From the NCBI RefSeq assembly GCF_000429865.1, contig NZ_AUCR01000001.1:1-64000 (forward strand): DNA of 64,000 nt, written 5' to 3'. This stretch comes from Cucumibacter marinus DSM 18995 (lineage in GTDB: Bacteria; Pseudomonadota; Alphaproteobacteria; Rhizobiales; Devosiaceae). Under the pieces are notes generated by a model. That model had not been told where the DNA came from. It worked only from the letters and a program-made list of their open reading frames with translations, and made no database searches. Of the stretch, positions 27,263 to 35,469 are shown piece after piece (position 1 is the first letter of the stretch; each line of letters opens with the position of its first letter). Made by a program: the position numbers and the translations under genes.

Positions 27263-27881
27263 CGTGTTTTCCTGTGTTCCCGGCTTCAGAGGCGGCCTTC
27301 TTGGGCGGTGATGGCAAACCCCGCTCGCTCCTGACCGCAGCAATGATATCGCGGAATTCTAACAGTTCCGATTCGGTGAGCTCGGGGAGCAAAACAGCAC
27401 GGTGTGATTTGTCGTCAAACTCGAGTGTCAGCATGGGGTTGGGACCCCTTTCGTAGGCAAGGCCGATGTTTGTCAGTTCATCCCAATAGTGAAGTGTGTG
27501 GCGATGCCCGACCGGCTCCGCGATCACATCCCGGTCGAGATAGAACGGCGCTGCATGGCGCCGGTAGATCGGGATCATGTAGACAGCGAGGTTGAAAAGC
27601 CCGAACAGGAGAACTGCAGGGACGATGGCGGCGGTAAACGGATATTGCAGTGAGCGCGAAAAGGATTCGCCGCTCGTTGGGACAGCGAGGATCAGGATTC
27701 CGGCCGAACAGAGCCACCACATTAACAGCTCTTTGCGTGGCAAAAGCGGGCGTATCCGTTCTCTGGGATGCGGGAGGACCACTTTGCAGTCCTGCAGCGA
27801 GATATAGTTCTCGGTGACACTCACGCTTGGGCGTCCGTCCAACGGAACGTGGACGCCTGGAAATTGCCGAAATGCCGACAT
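27255..27881 (-). CDS. Hypothetical two-helix membrane protein
   Basis: 208 residues with no family I recognise. Two hydrophobic segments lie near residues 53-67 (WWLCSAGILILAVPTS) and 80-105 (FTAAIVPAVLLFGLFNLAVY), flanked by basic residues. A soluble C-terminal half follows (LHYWDELTNIGLAYERG, LPELTESELLEFRDIIAAV). It is coupled by an eight-base overlap to the ABM-like gene, so the two are probably one operon. Confidence 0.6.
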   Translation of the reverse strand: MSAFRQFPGVHVPLDGRPSVSVTENYISLQDCKVVLPHPRERIRPLLPRKELLMWWLCSAGILILAVPTSGESFSRSLQYPFTAAIVPAVLLFGLFNLAVYMIPIYRRHAAPFYLDRDVIAEPVGHRHTLHYWDELTNIGLAYERGPNPMLTLEFDDKSHRAVLLPELTESELLEFRDIIAAVRSERGLPSPPKKAASEAGNTGKHDG

Positions 27882-27904
27882 TCAACTCTTGCCCCCGCTT
27901 GCGA

Positions 27905-28276
27905 TTACGCGTCGGCGAGATCGTCATAGCGCTCGCGTGCCTGGCGGATGGCAGGTTGGTGATTGTCGGCCCATTCGTAAAGTCCGGACAATTGCGATTT
28001 GAGCGACCAGCCTAGGTCCGTGAGGGCGTATTCGACCTGGGGCGGGGCGACGGGCAGCACATTGCGGCTGACAAAGCCGTCGCGTTCAAGGCGCCTGAGC
28101 GTGACTGCCAGCATGCGCTGGGAGATGCCGTCGATCACGCGGCACAAGGCATTGAACCGGCAGGGGCCGCGCGCCAGTTCGAGAATCACCAGGACGCTCC
28201 AGGCGTCGCCGATCCGATCGAGAATGTCGCGAACGGGGCAGTCGTAATTGCGGTCTCCGCCGGTGCGGTTGGCCAT
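27905..28276 (-). CDS. HxlR-family winged-helix transcriptional regulator
   Basis: 123 residues. The HxlR pattern is clear: CPVRDILDRIGDAWSVLVIL, LARGPCRFNALCRVIDGISQ, RMLAVTLRRLERDGFVSR, and VEYALTDLGWSLKSQLSGL. The N-terminal cysteine in CPV is the one used for redox or electrophile sensing in several members (YodB, HypR). It faces away from an NAD(P)-binding protein gene across 118 bases with paired inverted sites, so it probably controls that gene and itself. Confidence 0.9.
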   Translation of the reverse strand: MANRTGGDRNYDCPVRDILDRIGDAWSVLVILELARGPCRFNALCRVIDGISQRMLAVTLRRLERDGFVSRNVLPVAPPQVEYALTDLGWSLKSQLSGLYEWADNHQPAIRQARERYDDLADA

Positions 28277-28294
28277 GTCTGGGTTACTCCCGAA

Positions 28295-28372
28295 TAACTA
28301 TGTGACGACCGAAACGCCTTTCGCGACCCGGCCGGGATGGTCATGTTCCACGCACCTTACATCACATAGTTA
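28295..28372. promoter_or_regulatory. Paired operator-like sites between the HxlR gene and its divergent partner
   Basis: TAACTATGTGA (28295-28305) and TCACATAGTTA (28362-28372) are perfect 11-base inverted copies, placed 19 bases before the HxlR start and 23 bases before the partner's start. The near-symmetric placement suggests that the divergent HxlR-type protein binds both and covers both promoters. Confidence 0.65.
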
Positions 28373-28394
28373 CGAAAAATAAGCAGGAGCAGGC

Positions 28395-29021
28395 ATGAAA
28401 ATTCTCATTATCGGTGCGACAGGCATGATCGGGTCGCGGGTTCTCGACGAAGTGCTCGAGCGCGGCCACAGTGTCGTGGCCGCCAGCCGGAACCCCGACA
28501 AAATCGAGGCGCGGGAGGGTGTTACCCCGATCAAGCTCGATATCACAGACAGCGATGCCGTTGCGGCGGCTTCCGCCGATGTCGATGTAGTGGTGGCTGC
28601 TGCAAGCCCGCGTTCGACGGGGGATCCTGTCAGCGAGGCGCAGGCGAATGTGGGGGGCGCGGTGACCGGGGCCGAGAAGGCCGGCAAGCGGCTGGTGATC
28701 GTCGGCGGCTCGGGCACTCTCAATCTCGAAGATGGTACGCCGGTCGCAGCCGTGGTGCCGGACGCTTACAAAGCCGAGGTCATCGGCATGCGGCTCGCGA
28801 GTTGCGCCGCCATGAACAGCGCCGGGGAATGGACCTATTTCGCGCCGGCAGGGTTGATCCAGCCCGGTGAAAAGACGGGCCGGTATCGGCTCGGCACGAC
28901 CATCCAGATCGCGGATGCGGAAGGCAAAAGCTTCATTTCGGCCGAGGACTATGCTGCAGCGCTTGTCGACGAGATCGAAGAACCGAAGCACACCGGCAAG
29001 ATCTTCACGATTGGCTACTGA
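28395..29021 (+). CDS. NAD(P)-binding NmrA/SDR-like oxidoreductase
   Basis: 208 residues. The Rossmann start is MKILIIGATGMIGSRVLDEV (GxxGxxG). It lacks the YxxxK pair of classical short-chain dehydrogenases, as usual for the atypical NmrA/BVR-B type (FMN/quinone reductase or redox-sensor homologues). The start has an AGGAGC site. The divergent HxlR gene suggests induction by quinones, aldehydes or oxidants; that is inference. Confidence 0.85.
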   Translation: MKILIIGATGMIGSRVLDEVLERGHSVVAASRNPDKIEAREGVTPIKLDITDSDAVAAASADVDVVVAAASPRSTGDPVSEAQANVGGAVTGAEKAGKRLVIVGGSGTLNLEDGTPVAAVVPDAYKAEVIGMRLASCAAMNSAGEWTYFAPAGLIQPGEKTGRYRLGTTIQIADAEGKSFISAEDYAAALVDEIEEPKHTGKIFTIGY

Positions 29022-29055
29022 CGGCGCCTGTTGAAGACGCGGCACTTGTGAGTGG

Positions 29056-29084
29056 CGGGCGGGGTTACCGAAAATTCCCGCCCG
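29056..29084 (+). terminator. Terminator-like hairpin after the NmrA/SDR-like gene
   Basis: CGGGCGGG (29056-29063) pairs with CCCGCCCG (29077-29084) around 13 bases, followed by ATTTGTT. It lies 35 bases after the stop codon. The T tract is imperfect. Confidence 0.45.
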
Positions 29085-29162
29085 ATTTGTTCGAAATGGT
29101 CGAACCTAGGGTCAGACAAAACCGACTTGTTCCGTTTTTGTTCTAGTGCTAGCGATGACGGC

Positions 29163-29552
29163 ATGACAGAACCCGCCGATCTCACACCCATGCCGATCAC
29201 CGTCACCAGAACCGCGCCGGATGGCGAAGTCTCGATCTTGTGCCGATGTGCCGACGAGATGGTGGGCAGGGCCGCCATGGGTGCGGCGAAGCAAGCCTAT
29301 GGCGATTGCAGTATTGCTCTGACGGGCGCAGGCCGCGGCACACTCCTGGTTTCCGCACCCGGCACGGATGGCGATTGGCGCGAGGCCGCAGCCGAAGTGC
29401 TGCGCATTTATGACGGTGATGCTGAGGCCGCAATCGCCGGGCTCCTTGTCGAAGGTGACTTCTTCCATCGCCTCATCGAGGAACTGGCCGATGATGTATC
29501 CGCAGGCTATTCGCGCATGCGCTATCAACCGCTGAGACCTTCAGGGAGCTAG
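29163..29552 (+). CDS. Hypothetical protein
   Basis: 129 residues from the ATG at 29163; an extension to 29052 would run through the terminator-like hairpin and was discarded. No family is recognised. The N-terminal half looks like beta strands (MPITVTRTAPDGEVSILCRC) and the C-terminal half is helical and acidic (AAAEVLRIYDGDAEAAIAGL). Codon use resembles the neighbours. It is convergent with the metallo-hydrolase gene. Confidence 0.55.
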   Translation: MTEPADLTPMPITVTRTAPDGEVSILCRCADEMVGRAAMGAAKQAYGDCSIALTGAGRGTLLVSAPGTDGDWREAAAEVLRIYDGDAEAAIAGLLVEGDFFHRLIEELADDVSAGYSRMRYQPLRPSGS

Positions 29553-29565
29553 GCTGGCCTTCCGG

Positions 29566-30369
29566 CTAACGGGCGATGTCGTCGCTCGATTTTTCGTCGT
29601 GGCACAAATGCACCAACCCGCCTTCGGCAATGAAAGCGCGGACCCGGTCTTCGCTGTCGCGCCCGGCGCGGGACTGGGCGAAGATCGCGCCGCGGGTGAG
29701 AAGCGGCAGGCTGTCGTTCATCAGGGCTGCCATGGTCCAGCTCGTGTCGGCGGCATAGAGCACGGGACGATCGGCCTCGCGCCACATCAGACCGTGGTGC
29801 CCCAGGCCATGGCCGGGCAGGGGAATGGCCAACAGGCTCTGATCTCCCAGAATATCAAATCCGTCACCGAGCGCGGTTTCGCTGCGAACGGCCGGTGTTT
29901 CGTCAAACCCCCGAACGCCTTTGGCCAGCGGTTCAAGGTGTTGATGAAACACCGCATGACGCAGCCGGCGGAGCCGGGACATGGCCTTGAGGCGGGCCAG
30001 CGCGTGCCGGTCGCCAATCAGGTCTGCATCCATGATCTCGGGCAGGCCGGCGATATGATCGGCATGGTAGTGGGTCAGCACGACAGAATGCAGGTCCGCC
30101 GGCGTATGGCCAAGGTCGCTCAGCGCGGATTTTGGCGTGTGGCCATCCCCGAGATCGGGCTTGAGCACGTCGTAATAGAAGCGCAGCGCGGGCGATTTCT
30201 CGGCGATCATGTGCGGCGCATCGCCCGTGTCGACCAGGATCGGGCCAAGCGAGGGGTGCTCCAGCACCGCGAACCGCACGGGCATGACCGTCTTCGACCA
30301 GGGGGCGCCGCTATCGGTCAGCCTGCCGCGCGCGAACAGTCGGGAATTGATGAAGAAGTGGGCTTTCAT
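29566..30369 (-). CDS. MBL-fold metallo-hydrolase
   Basis: 267 residues. The metal motif HxHxDH is complete at His100, His102, Asp104 and His105 (VVLTHYHADHIAGLPE), with later ligands in PLPGHGLGHHG and the strand VLYAADTSW. It resembles lactonase/glyoxalase II-type hydrolases. It is the last gene of a coupled trio: its start overlaps the epimerase stop (ATGA), which in turn overlaps the synthase. The substrate is probably a product of those two enzymes. Confidence 0.85.
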   Translation of the reverse strand: MKAHFFINSRLFARGRLTDSGAPWSKTVMPVRFAVLEHPSLGPILVDTGDAPHMIAEKSPALRFYYDVLKPDLGDGHTPKSALSDLGHTPADLHSVVLTHYHADHIAGLPEIMDADLIGDRHALARLKAMSRLRRLRHAVFHQHLEPLAKGVRGFDETPAVRSETALGDGFDILGDQSLLAIPLPGHGLGHHGLMWREADRPVLYAADTSWTMAALMNDSLPLLTRGAIFAQSRAGRDSEDRVRAFIAEGGLVHLCHDEKSSDDIAR

Positions 30370-31352
30370 GTCGTGCCGAATGTTCGAACCAGACCCTCTT
30401 CAAACGGAACCACAGGGCGCCAGCCGGTGTCGCGCGAAATGGCTGAAATGTCGAGCGTTTTCGAGAAAGCGAGTACGCCGGCACCATAGACCGTAGCGCG
30501 GGGTTCCCGCTGTGGCGCGAAAGCCCTGTGCGCGGCTTCGGATGCCTTGGCGACGCCAAGCGCGAGGGGCAACGGTACCCGCCGCCAACGCACCGTGACA
30601 TTCGCATGCCGCGCGGCACTTTCGATCATGTGGGTGAGCGGCAAGGCCTCGCCGCCAGAAATATTGTAGATCGCGCCGTCCGTTGCCCCGGGGGAATTGA
30701 GAACGGCAAGGACCGCATCGACCGCGTCTTCAATGTAGGTGAGGTCGGTCACCGCCTGCCCGCCACGCAGCAACGGCAGCGGGCCTGTCCGCGCGGCGTG
30801 GATCAGTCGTGGCAGGAGGGCCGTATCGCCTTTGCCGTAAAGCCCGCGCGGGCGCAGAATGGTGTGCGGCAGGCCCGATCCTGTGACCAGCTCTTCTGCC
30901 CTGCGCTTGCTGGCGGCATAGGCGTTGACCGGCGACGGAAGCGCAGCATCTTCTCTGGTGTCGAACTGATCGGCGAACCGAAAATAGATGCTGGGCGTCG
31001 AGACGTGCAGCATCCTGGCGCCACTCGCGCGGCGTGCAATCTCGATCACGTTTTGCGTGCCCAACACGTTGTCGCGATCAAAGGCCGGTCGAGGCCCCCA
31101 GGCGGAAGAGCGGGCAGCGCAATGAATGATCGTGCCGAACGGTCCTGCGGTGGTCAGGCGCTCGACGGTAGAAGGATCGGCGAGATCTGCCGATAAAACT
31201 GTAACGCGGCCAGACTGGGCAAGTTCGTCGAGCCGGCCCGGGTTGCGGCCCGTCGCCACGATCTTGTGTCCGATGTGAGAGAGGCGCTTCACAAGCGCAC
31301 CACCGAAAAACCCTGTCGCCCCAGTGACGAGAATGGTCTCGCTCGCGCTCAC
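30366..31352 (-). CDS. NAD-dependent epimerase/dehydratase (OleD/3-beta-HSD-like)
   Basis: 328 residues, GTG start overlapping the upstream stop (GTGA). The nucleotide motif is TGATGFFGGALVKRL (Gly11, Gly14, Gly17) and the catalytic pair is Tyr145/Lys149 (NAYAASKRRAEELV). The closest type is the extended SDR group that includes 3-beta-hydroxysteroid dehydrogenases and OleD. Placed after a ketoacyl-synthase homologue, it most likely reduces that enzyme's beta-keto product. Confidence 0.82.
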   Translation of the reverse strand: MSASETILVTGATGFFGGALVKRLSHIGHKIVATGRNPGRLDELAQSGRVTVLSADLADPSTVERLTTAGPFGTIIHCAARSSAWGPRPAFDRDNVLGTQNVIEIARRASGARMLHVSTPSIYFRFADQFDTREDAALPSPVNAYAASKRRAEELVTGSGLPHTILRPRGLYGKGDTALLPRLIHAARTGPLPLLRGGQAVTDLTYIEDAVDAVLAVLNSPGATDGAIYNISGGEALPLTHMIESAARHANVTVRWRRVPLPLALGVAKASEAAHRAFAPQREPRATVYGAGVLAFSKTLDISAISRDTGWRPVVPFEEGLVRTFGTT

Positions 31353-32377
31353 AACTGCAGTGCCAGACCGCCGAAGGAGATGCCGGCAGAGGTGCCCAGC
31401 ATCAGCAGTTTCTGGCCCTTCACGATACGCCCCTCGCTGAGGGCGAGGTGGAGCGCCGTCGGCAGGGAGGCTGAGACCTGGTTGCCATATTCGGCCATGA
31501 TCGAGACGACGCGGTCGCGGTCGAATCCGCAGCGGCGTTCGAGATGTTCAAGCGCCTTCAGATTGGCCTGATGCGGCACGACGAGGTCCACATCGGCATG
31601 GGACCAGCCGGCCCGGTCGAGCAGGGTGTCGACAAAGGCGGGGAAGTGTTTGGCGGTTAACCGATAGAGTTCGCGGCCGTTCATTTCGAAATAGGCGCCG
31701 GCTGCAAAGGCGGCAGGGTCGGCATGATAATCGATGCGGGTGCCGCCGGCGGGCAGGGCGCAATAGTCATAGCCTTCCGGATAGCTCTCGAAGCGCGCCG
31801 AGCGCAGGTCGAAAGTCAGCCCCGTGTCTGCCCGGGTGCTGATCACGCAGGCGGCTGCGCCATCGCCGAAAAGGCCGGCAATCTGCGGCTCGCTGTGCCA
31901 AGGCAGGGCGCGCGAAGAAATGTCGGAGGCGATGATCAGCGCGGTGTGGTAACGCCCGCCCAGCAAATGCGAGACGGCAATGTCGAACCCGGCGAGAAAG
32001 CCCAGGCAGGTGGCATTGACGTCAAAGGCCGCAATGCCTGCATCAAAAAGCCCAAGGAGCCCGGCAAGACGGGGGGCGGTGGCCGGGATGGGCTGCAGGC
32101 CCACTGCGCCCGTGAACATCACGAGATCGACATCCTGCGCCCGCATGCCGGCATCGGCCAGGGCCCGCTCTGCGGCGCTGAGACTCAGCTCTTCCTGTCC
32201 TTCACCTTCGCAGACGAAGCGCGCCCGCACGCCACATTGGCGTTCGAGCCAGCCGGCGGGGCGCCCCAGTTCGGAGTCGATCTCCACAGAGGTGCGATGG
32301 CGGGCAGGCACGGCCATGCCGGTGCCGCAAAGCTGCAATGTCTTGTCGGCGGTGGGCGGAGAGGTTCGGGTGGTCAT
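31349..32377 (-). CDS. 3-oxoacyl-ACP synthase III (FabH/OleA-like)
   Basis: 342 residues from the ATG at 32377; a frame to 32440 exists but lacks support. The thiolase-fold catalytic triad is Cys124 (VNATCLGFLAG), His269 (VVPHQANLKAL) and Asn299 (EYGNQVSAS). It condenses acyl thioesters. A housekeeping FabH would normally sit with plsX, which is absent here; the coupling to an epimerase and a hydrolase suggests a secondary lipid or olefin-like pathway instead. Confidence 0.85.
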   Translation of the reverse strand: MTTRTSPPTADKTLQLCGTGMAVPARHRTSVEIDSELGRPAGWLERQCGVRARFVCEGEGQEELSLSAAERALADAGMRAQDVDLVMFTGAVGLQPIPATAPRLAGLLGLFDAGIAAFDVNATCLGFLAGFDIAVSHLLGGRYHTALIIASDISSRALPWHSEPQIAGLFGDGAAACVISTRADTGLTFDLRSARFESYPEGYDYCALPAGGTRIDYHADPAAFAAGAYFEMNGRELYRLTAKHFPAFVDTLLDRAGWSHADVDLVVPHQANLKALEHLERRCGFDRDRVVSIMAEYGNQVSASLPTALHLALSEGRIVKGQKLLMLGTSAGISFGGLALQL

Positions 32378-32570
32378 AATCTCGGGGGCAGTGATACACC
32401 AAGGACGATACAGGGTTAAGGTGAGAAGGGGCCGTGTCAACGCGGCATCCCGCCCCTATAGTTTGTTTTCCGTGTGCCTTGATTCCGCCCGATCGCGCTG
32501 GCATCGCGCAAGCGAATTGGGTACACGAAGGCGTTTGAGAAACGCCCGATAACTCTTGCCGGGGCCGCCT

Positions 32571-33989
32571 ATGACTGACGAACTCGACATCGCCGAGCGC
32601 GACCCGGCCCCGATTGCCGACGATATTCTGTTTCGCGACGAAGAAGGGCGGCTGAGCCGGGACTGGCTGGCCGAGCTTTCCGAGCACATCGAAGCAGGAG
32701 ACAAGGGCGAAGTCGAGGCGCTGATGGCGCCTCTTCACACTTCGGACACCGGTGACGTTCTCGAGGCCCTCAATCACGATGAGCGGCTGGCGCTGATCCA
32801 CCTGCTGGGCGACCGATTCGATTTCGCCGCGCTGACCGAGGTCGACGACCATATCCGCCTCACGGTGATGGACGAACTGCCCAATGAACAGATCGTTCAG
32901 GGCGTGCTCGATCTCGACAGCGATGATGCGGTCTACATCCTCGAGGACATCTCCGCGCCGGACCGCGAGGAGATCCTTGCGGCGCTGCCGACCTTCGAGC
33001 GGCTGTCGCTGAAACGCAGTTTCGACTTTCCCGAGGATTCCGCCGGCCGGCGGATGCAGACCGAGTTCATTGCGATTCCGCCCTTCTGGACGGTGGGTCA
33101 GACCATCGACTACATGCGCGAAGACGAGGATCTGCCTGTCGATTTCTACCAGATCTATGTGGTCGATCCCGGTTACAAGCTGCTCGGGACCATCGCGCTC
33201 GACCGAATCCTGCGTTCCCAGCGGCCTGAGACCATCGAAGCGATCATGAATGCCAATGTGATCGAGATCGAGGCCGAAGAAGACCAGGAAGAAGCGGCCC
33301 GTGTTTTCGAGCGGTACGATTTGATCGAGGTCGCGGTTGTCGACGACAATCAGCGGCTGGTCGGCGTGCTGACCATCGACGACATCGTCGACGTCATCAA
33401 CGAAGAGGCCAGCGAGGACATCAGGCGCCTCGGCGGTGTCGGTGACGAAGAGGTTTCCGACAATGTCTGGGGCACGGTGAAGAGCCGTGTCACATGGCTC
33501 GCGGCAAACCTCGTGACGGCGATTCTGGCCTCGCTGGTCATTGGCCTGTTCAATGGCACAATCGAGCAGATGGTGGCGTTGGCCGTTCTGATGCCGATCG
33601 TCGCCTCGATGGGGGGGAACGCCGGCACCCAGACCATGACCGTGACCGTGCGTGCGCTCGCGACCCGGGACCTCGATATCCACAACGCCCGCCGGCTCGT
33701 CACCAGAGAAATTCTTGTCGGTGTGGTGAACGGGTTCACCTTTGCCATCATCATGGGGATCGTGGCCGCCGTCTGGTTCGCCAATGTCGATCTTGGCATC
33801 GTCATCGGGATTGCCATGGTGGTGAACATGCTGGCCGCGGGTTTGTCGGGCATTCTCATCCCGATTGCCCTTGAAAAACTGCATGTCGATCCGGCCATCG
33901 CTTCGAGCGTTTTCGTGACAACGGTCACCGATATTGTTGGTTTCTTTGCATTCTTGTCGCTTGCCGCAGTCTGGTTCGGGCTCCTCTGA
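32571..33989 (+). CDS. mgtE: Magnesium transporter MgtE
   Basis: 472 residues from the ATG at 32571; a TTG 15 bases upstream is in frame but poorly placed for its GGGG site. The N-terminal superhelical domain (about 30-130) is followed by two CBS domains (about 135-260), a plug helix, and five membrane segments from about 300. The pore signature PIVASMGGNAGTQTMTV is intact. CBS domains close the channel at high magnesium. No M-box-like leader was recognised in the 193-base upstream gap. Confidence 0.95.
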   Translation: MTDELDIAERDPAPIADDILFRDEEGRLSRDWLAELSEHIEAGDKGEVEALMAPLHTSDTGDVLEALNHDERLALIHLLGDRFDFAALTEVDDHIRLTVMDELPNEQIVQGVLDLDSDDAVYILEDISAPDREEILAALPTFERLSLKRSFDFPEDSAGRRMQTEFIAIPPFWTVGQTIDYMREDEDLPVDFYQIYVVDPGYKLLGTIALDRILRSQRPETIEAIMNANVIEIEAEEDQEEAARVFERYDLIEVAVVDDNQRLVGVLTIDDIVDVINEEASEDIRRLGGVGDEEVSDNVWGTVKSRVTWLAANLVTAILASLVIGLFNGTIEQMVALAVLMPIVASMGGNAGTQTMTVTVRALATRDLDIHNARRLVTREILVGVVNGFTFAIIMGIVAAVWFANVDLGIVIGIAMVVNMLAAGLSGILIPIALEKLHVDPAIASSVFVTTVTDIVGFFAFLSLAAVWFGLL

Positions 33990-34058
33990 AGCAGGTCTGT
34001 TATGCACAGGGCGCGGGGGACGGGCCGAATTGGGGCTTGTTTGTGGCAAGGCGAGACG

Positions 34059-34073
34059 TTAATGGATCGTTAG
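34059..34073. promoter_or_regulatory. CtrA-like half-site pair
   Basis: TTAA (34059-34062), seven bases, TTAG (34070-34073): one mismatch from the TTAA-N7-TTAA CtrA box of alphaproteobacteria. It lies about 60 bases upstream of the 33-residue ORF. Called from motif only. Confidence 0.35.
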
Positions 34074-34131
34074 CAAATGCAAGGGGCGTCGAGCCCGCCG
34101 ACATATGCGGGAAACAGCAACAGGAGTACGC

Positions 34132-34233
34132 ATGCATAGCCAATCCAAGGCGGTGTGCTGGCGGGCCGCGAGCTGGACTTTGGTCTGCCTGGTTGTCTTT
34201 GGTTTCGTAGTTTCAATCATCGCCGGCAGCTGA
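34132..34233 (+). CDS. 33-residue single-span membrane peptide
   Basis: A short frame of 33 codons with a strong AGGAG seven bases before the ATG. It starts MHSQSKAVCWRAASW and continues into one hydrophobic span (LVCLVVFGFVVSIIAG). The KAxxWR start recalls the first part of DUF2061 proteins but it is only about half as long. A terminator follows 43 bases later, so it has its own transcription unit boundary. Function unknown. Confidence 0.55.
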   Translation: MHSQSKAVCWRAASWTLVCLVVFGFVVSIIAGS

Positions 34234-34276
34234 GAACCAAGGCCCTAAGGGCGGCTCATTGCTGGTGTATAACAAG

Positions 34277-34305
34277 GGGCGCCGAATCAGATCGGCGCCC
34301 TTTTT
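34277..34305 (+). terminator. Rho-independent terminator
   Basis: GGGCGCCGA (34277-34285) pairs with TCGGCGCCC (34292-34300) around ATCAGA, followed by five T. It ends the unit that holds the 33-residue ORF (and perhaps mgtE), 40 bases before the GST start. Confidence 0.88.
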
Positions 34306-34344
34306 GATTCCCGGTCGAGGCGCCGGAGGTGCGGGAGGCGACGC

Positions 34345-35010
34345 ATGAAACTCTTCATTGGCAACAAGAACTATTCGACCTGGTCGATGCGCGCCTGGCT
34401 GTCGCTGCGCGGCAGCGGTGTCCCGTTCGAAGAGGAAATGGCCCGGCTCGACGGGGAAGGGTGGAAAGACAAGCTGATCAGGATCTCGCCGACGGGGAAT
34501 GTGCCGGCCCTTGTTGACGACGATGTTTACATCGCCGAGAGCCTGGCAATCGTTGAGTATGTGGCGGACAAATATCCTGAGAAGGCGCTCTGGCCCGAAG
34601 ACCGGAAACTGCGGGGGCGGGCCCGGGCGGCGGCCTGCGAGATGCATGCCAGTTTCCAGACTTTGCGCTCAAAGGCACCGATGAATCTGCGCGCTTCCTA
34701 TCCGGGGCGTGTGGACCGCTCGAGCGTTGAGGCGGATGTGGCGCGGATCGAGCAGATCTGGCAGGAGGCCCTTGATCTGTCCGGCGGGCCGTTCCTTTTC
34801 GGCCAGTTCAGCGCGGCGGATGCGTTCTATGCGCCGGTTGCGGCCCGGTTTGAAACCTATGCCATTGAGGTGAGCGATACGGCGCGCCAGTACATGGAAA
34901 CCCTGTTCGTGCTCCCGGCTTTCGTTGAATGGAAGCTCGCGGCGCTGGAAGAGCCCTGGATCGTGCCGTCGGATGAGATCGACGTGGTGCAGGGCCTGGT
35001 GGCTGAATGA
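34345..35010 (+). CDS. Glutathione S-transferase family protein
   Basis: 221 residues. The thioredoxin-like N-domain runs MKLFIGNKNYSTWSMRAWLS and carries SPTGNVPALVDDDVYIAES (cis-Pro loop and the GSH-binding Glu-Ser). The helical C-domain includes GPFLFGQFSAADAFYAPV. The stop overlaps the DUF1489 start (ATGA). The substrate is not predictable. Confidence 0.9.
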   Translation: MKLFIGNKNYSTWSMRAWLSLRGSGVPFEEEMARLDGEGWKDKLIRISPTGNVPALVDDDVYIAESLAIVEYVADKYPEKALWPEDRKLRGRARAAACEMHASFQTLRSKAPMNLRASYPGRVDRSSVEADVARIEQIWQEALDLSGGPFLFGQFSAADAFYAPVAARFETYAIEVSDTARQYMETLFVLPAFVEWKLAALEEPWIVPSDEIDVVQGLVAE

Positions 35011-35423
35011 TGAATTTGGTCAAACTGTGCGTCGGCGTGACCTCGGTTGAACAGCTCGAGGCCTATCGTGAGAGGCGCCGGGCCGAGGGACATACACAAA
35101 GCGTGCACGTGACCCGGATGATGCCGAAACAGCGCGACGCCATCATTGAGGGCGGCTCTTTGTACTGGGTGATCGGTGGACAGATCCGGGCGCGGCAGCG
35201 GATCATCGACCTTGAAGCGCAGACAGATGCCGAGGGGCGCAGCTGCTGCGCCATTATCATGGACACAACCGTGATCCGAACGGTGCCGCAGCCCAAGCGG
35301 CCTTTCCAGGGCTGGCGCTATCTCAAACCCGGGGACGCACCGGCCGATCTCGGCGGGTCCGGCGATACCGGAGAATTGCCCGAAGAGATGGCCGCCGAAC
35401 TGGCGGAACTCGGCTTGCTCTAG
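35007..35423 (+). CDS. DUF1489 family protein
   Basis: 138 residues. The start LVKLCVGVTSVEQLEAY and the central HVTRMMPKQRDAIIEGGSLY and WVIGGQIRARQRIIDLE follow the DUF1489 pattern, a conserved alphaproteobacterial family of unknown function. Translation is coupled to the upstream GST by the four-base overlap. Confidence 0.85.
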   Translation: MMNLVKLCVGVTSVEQLEAYRERRRAEGHTQSVHVTRMMPKQRDAIIEGGSLYWVIGGQIRARQRIIDLEAQTDAEGRSCCAIIMDTTVIRTVPQPKRPFQGWRYLKPGDAPADLGGSGDTGELPEEMAAELAELGLL

Positions 35424-35469
35424 ACCCGGCTGGTCAAGCGACCTGTGGCGCCCCGACATCATGAACTGG

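Noticed and set aside
32378-32570. A possible magnesium riboswitch before mgtE
   Set aside because: The 193-base gap shows none of the paired helices expected of an M-box element; it looks like an ordinary divergent promoter region.
32202-34049. A 615-codon open frame antisense to mgtE
   Set aside because: mgtE has complete CBS and membrane motifs on the + strand. The antisense product is His/Asp-rich low-information sequence typical of reversed coding DNA.
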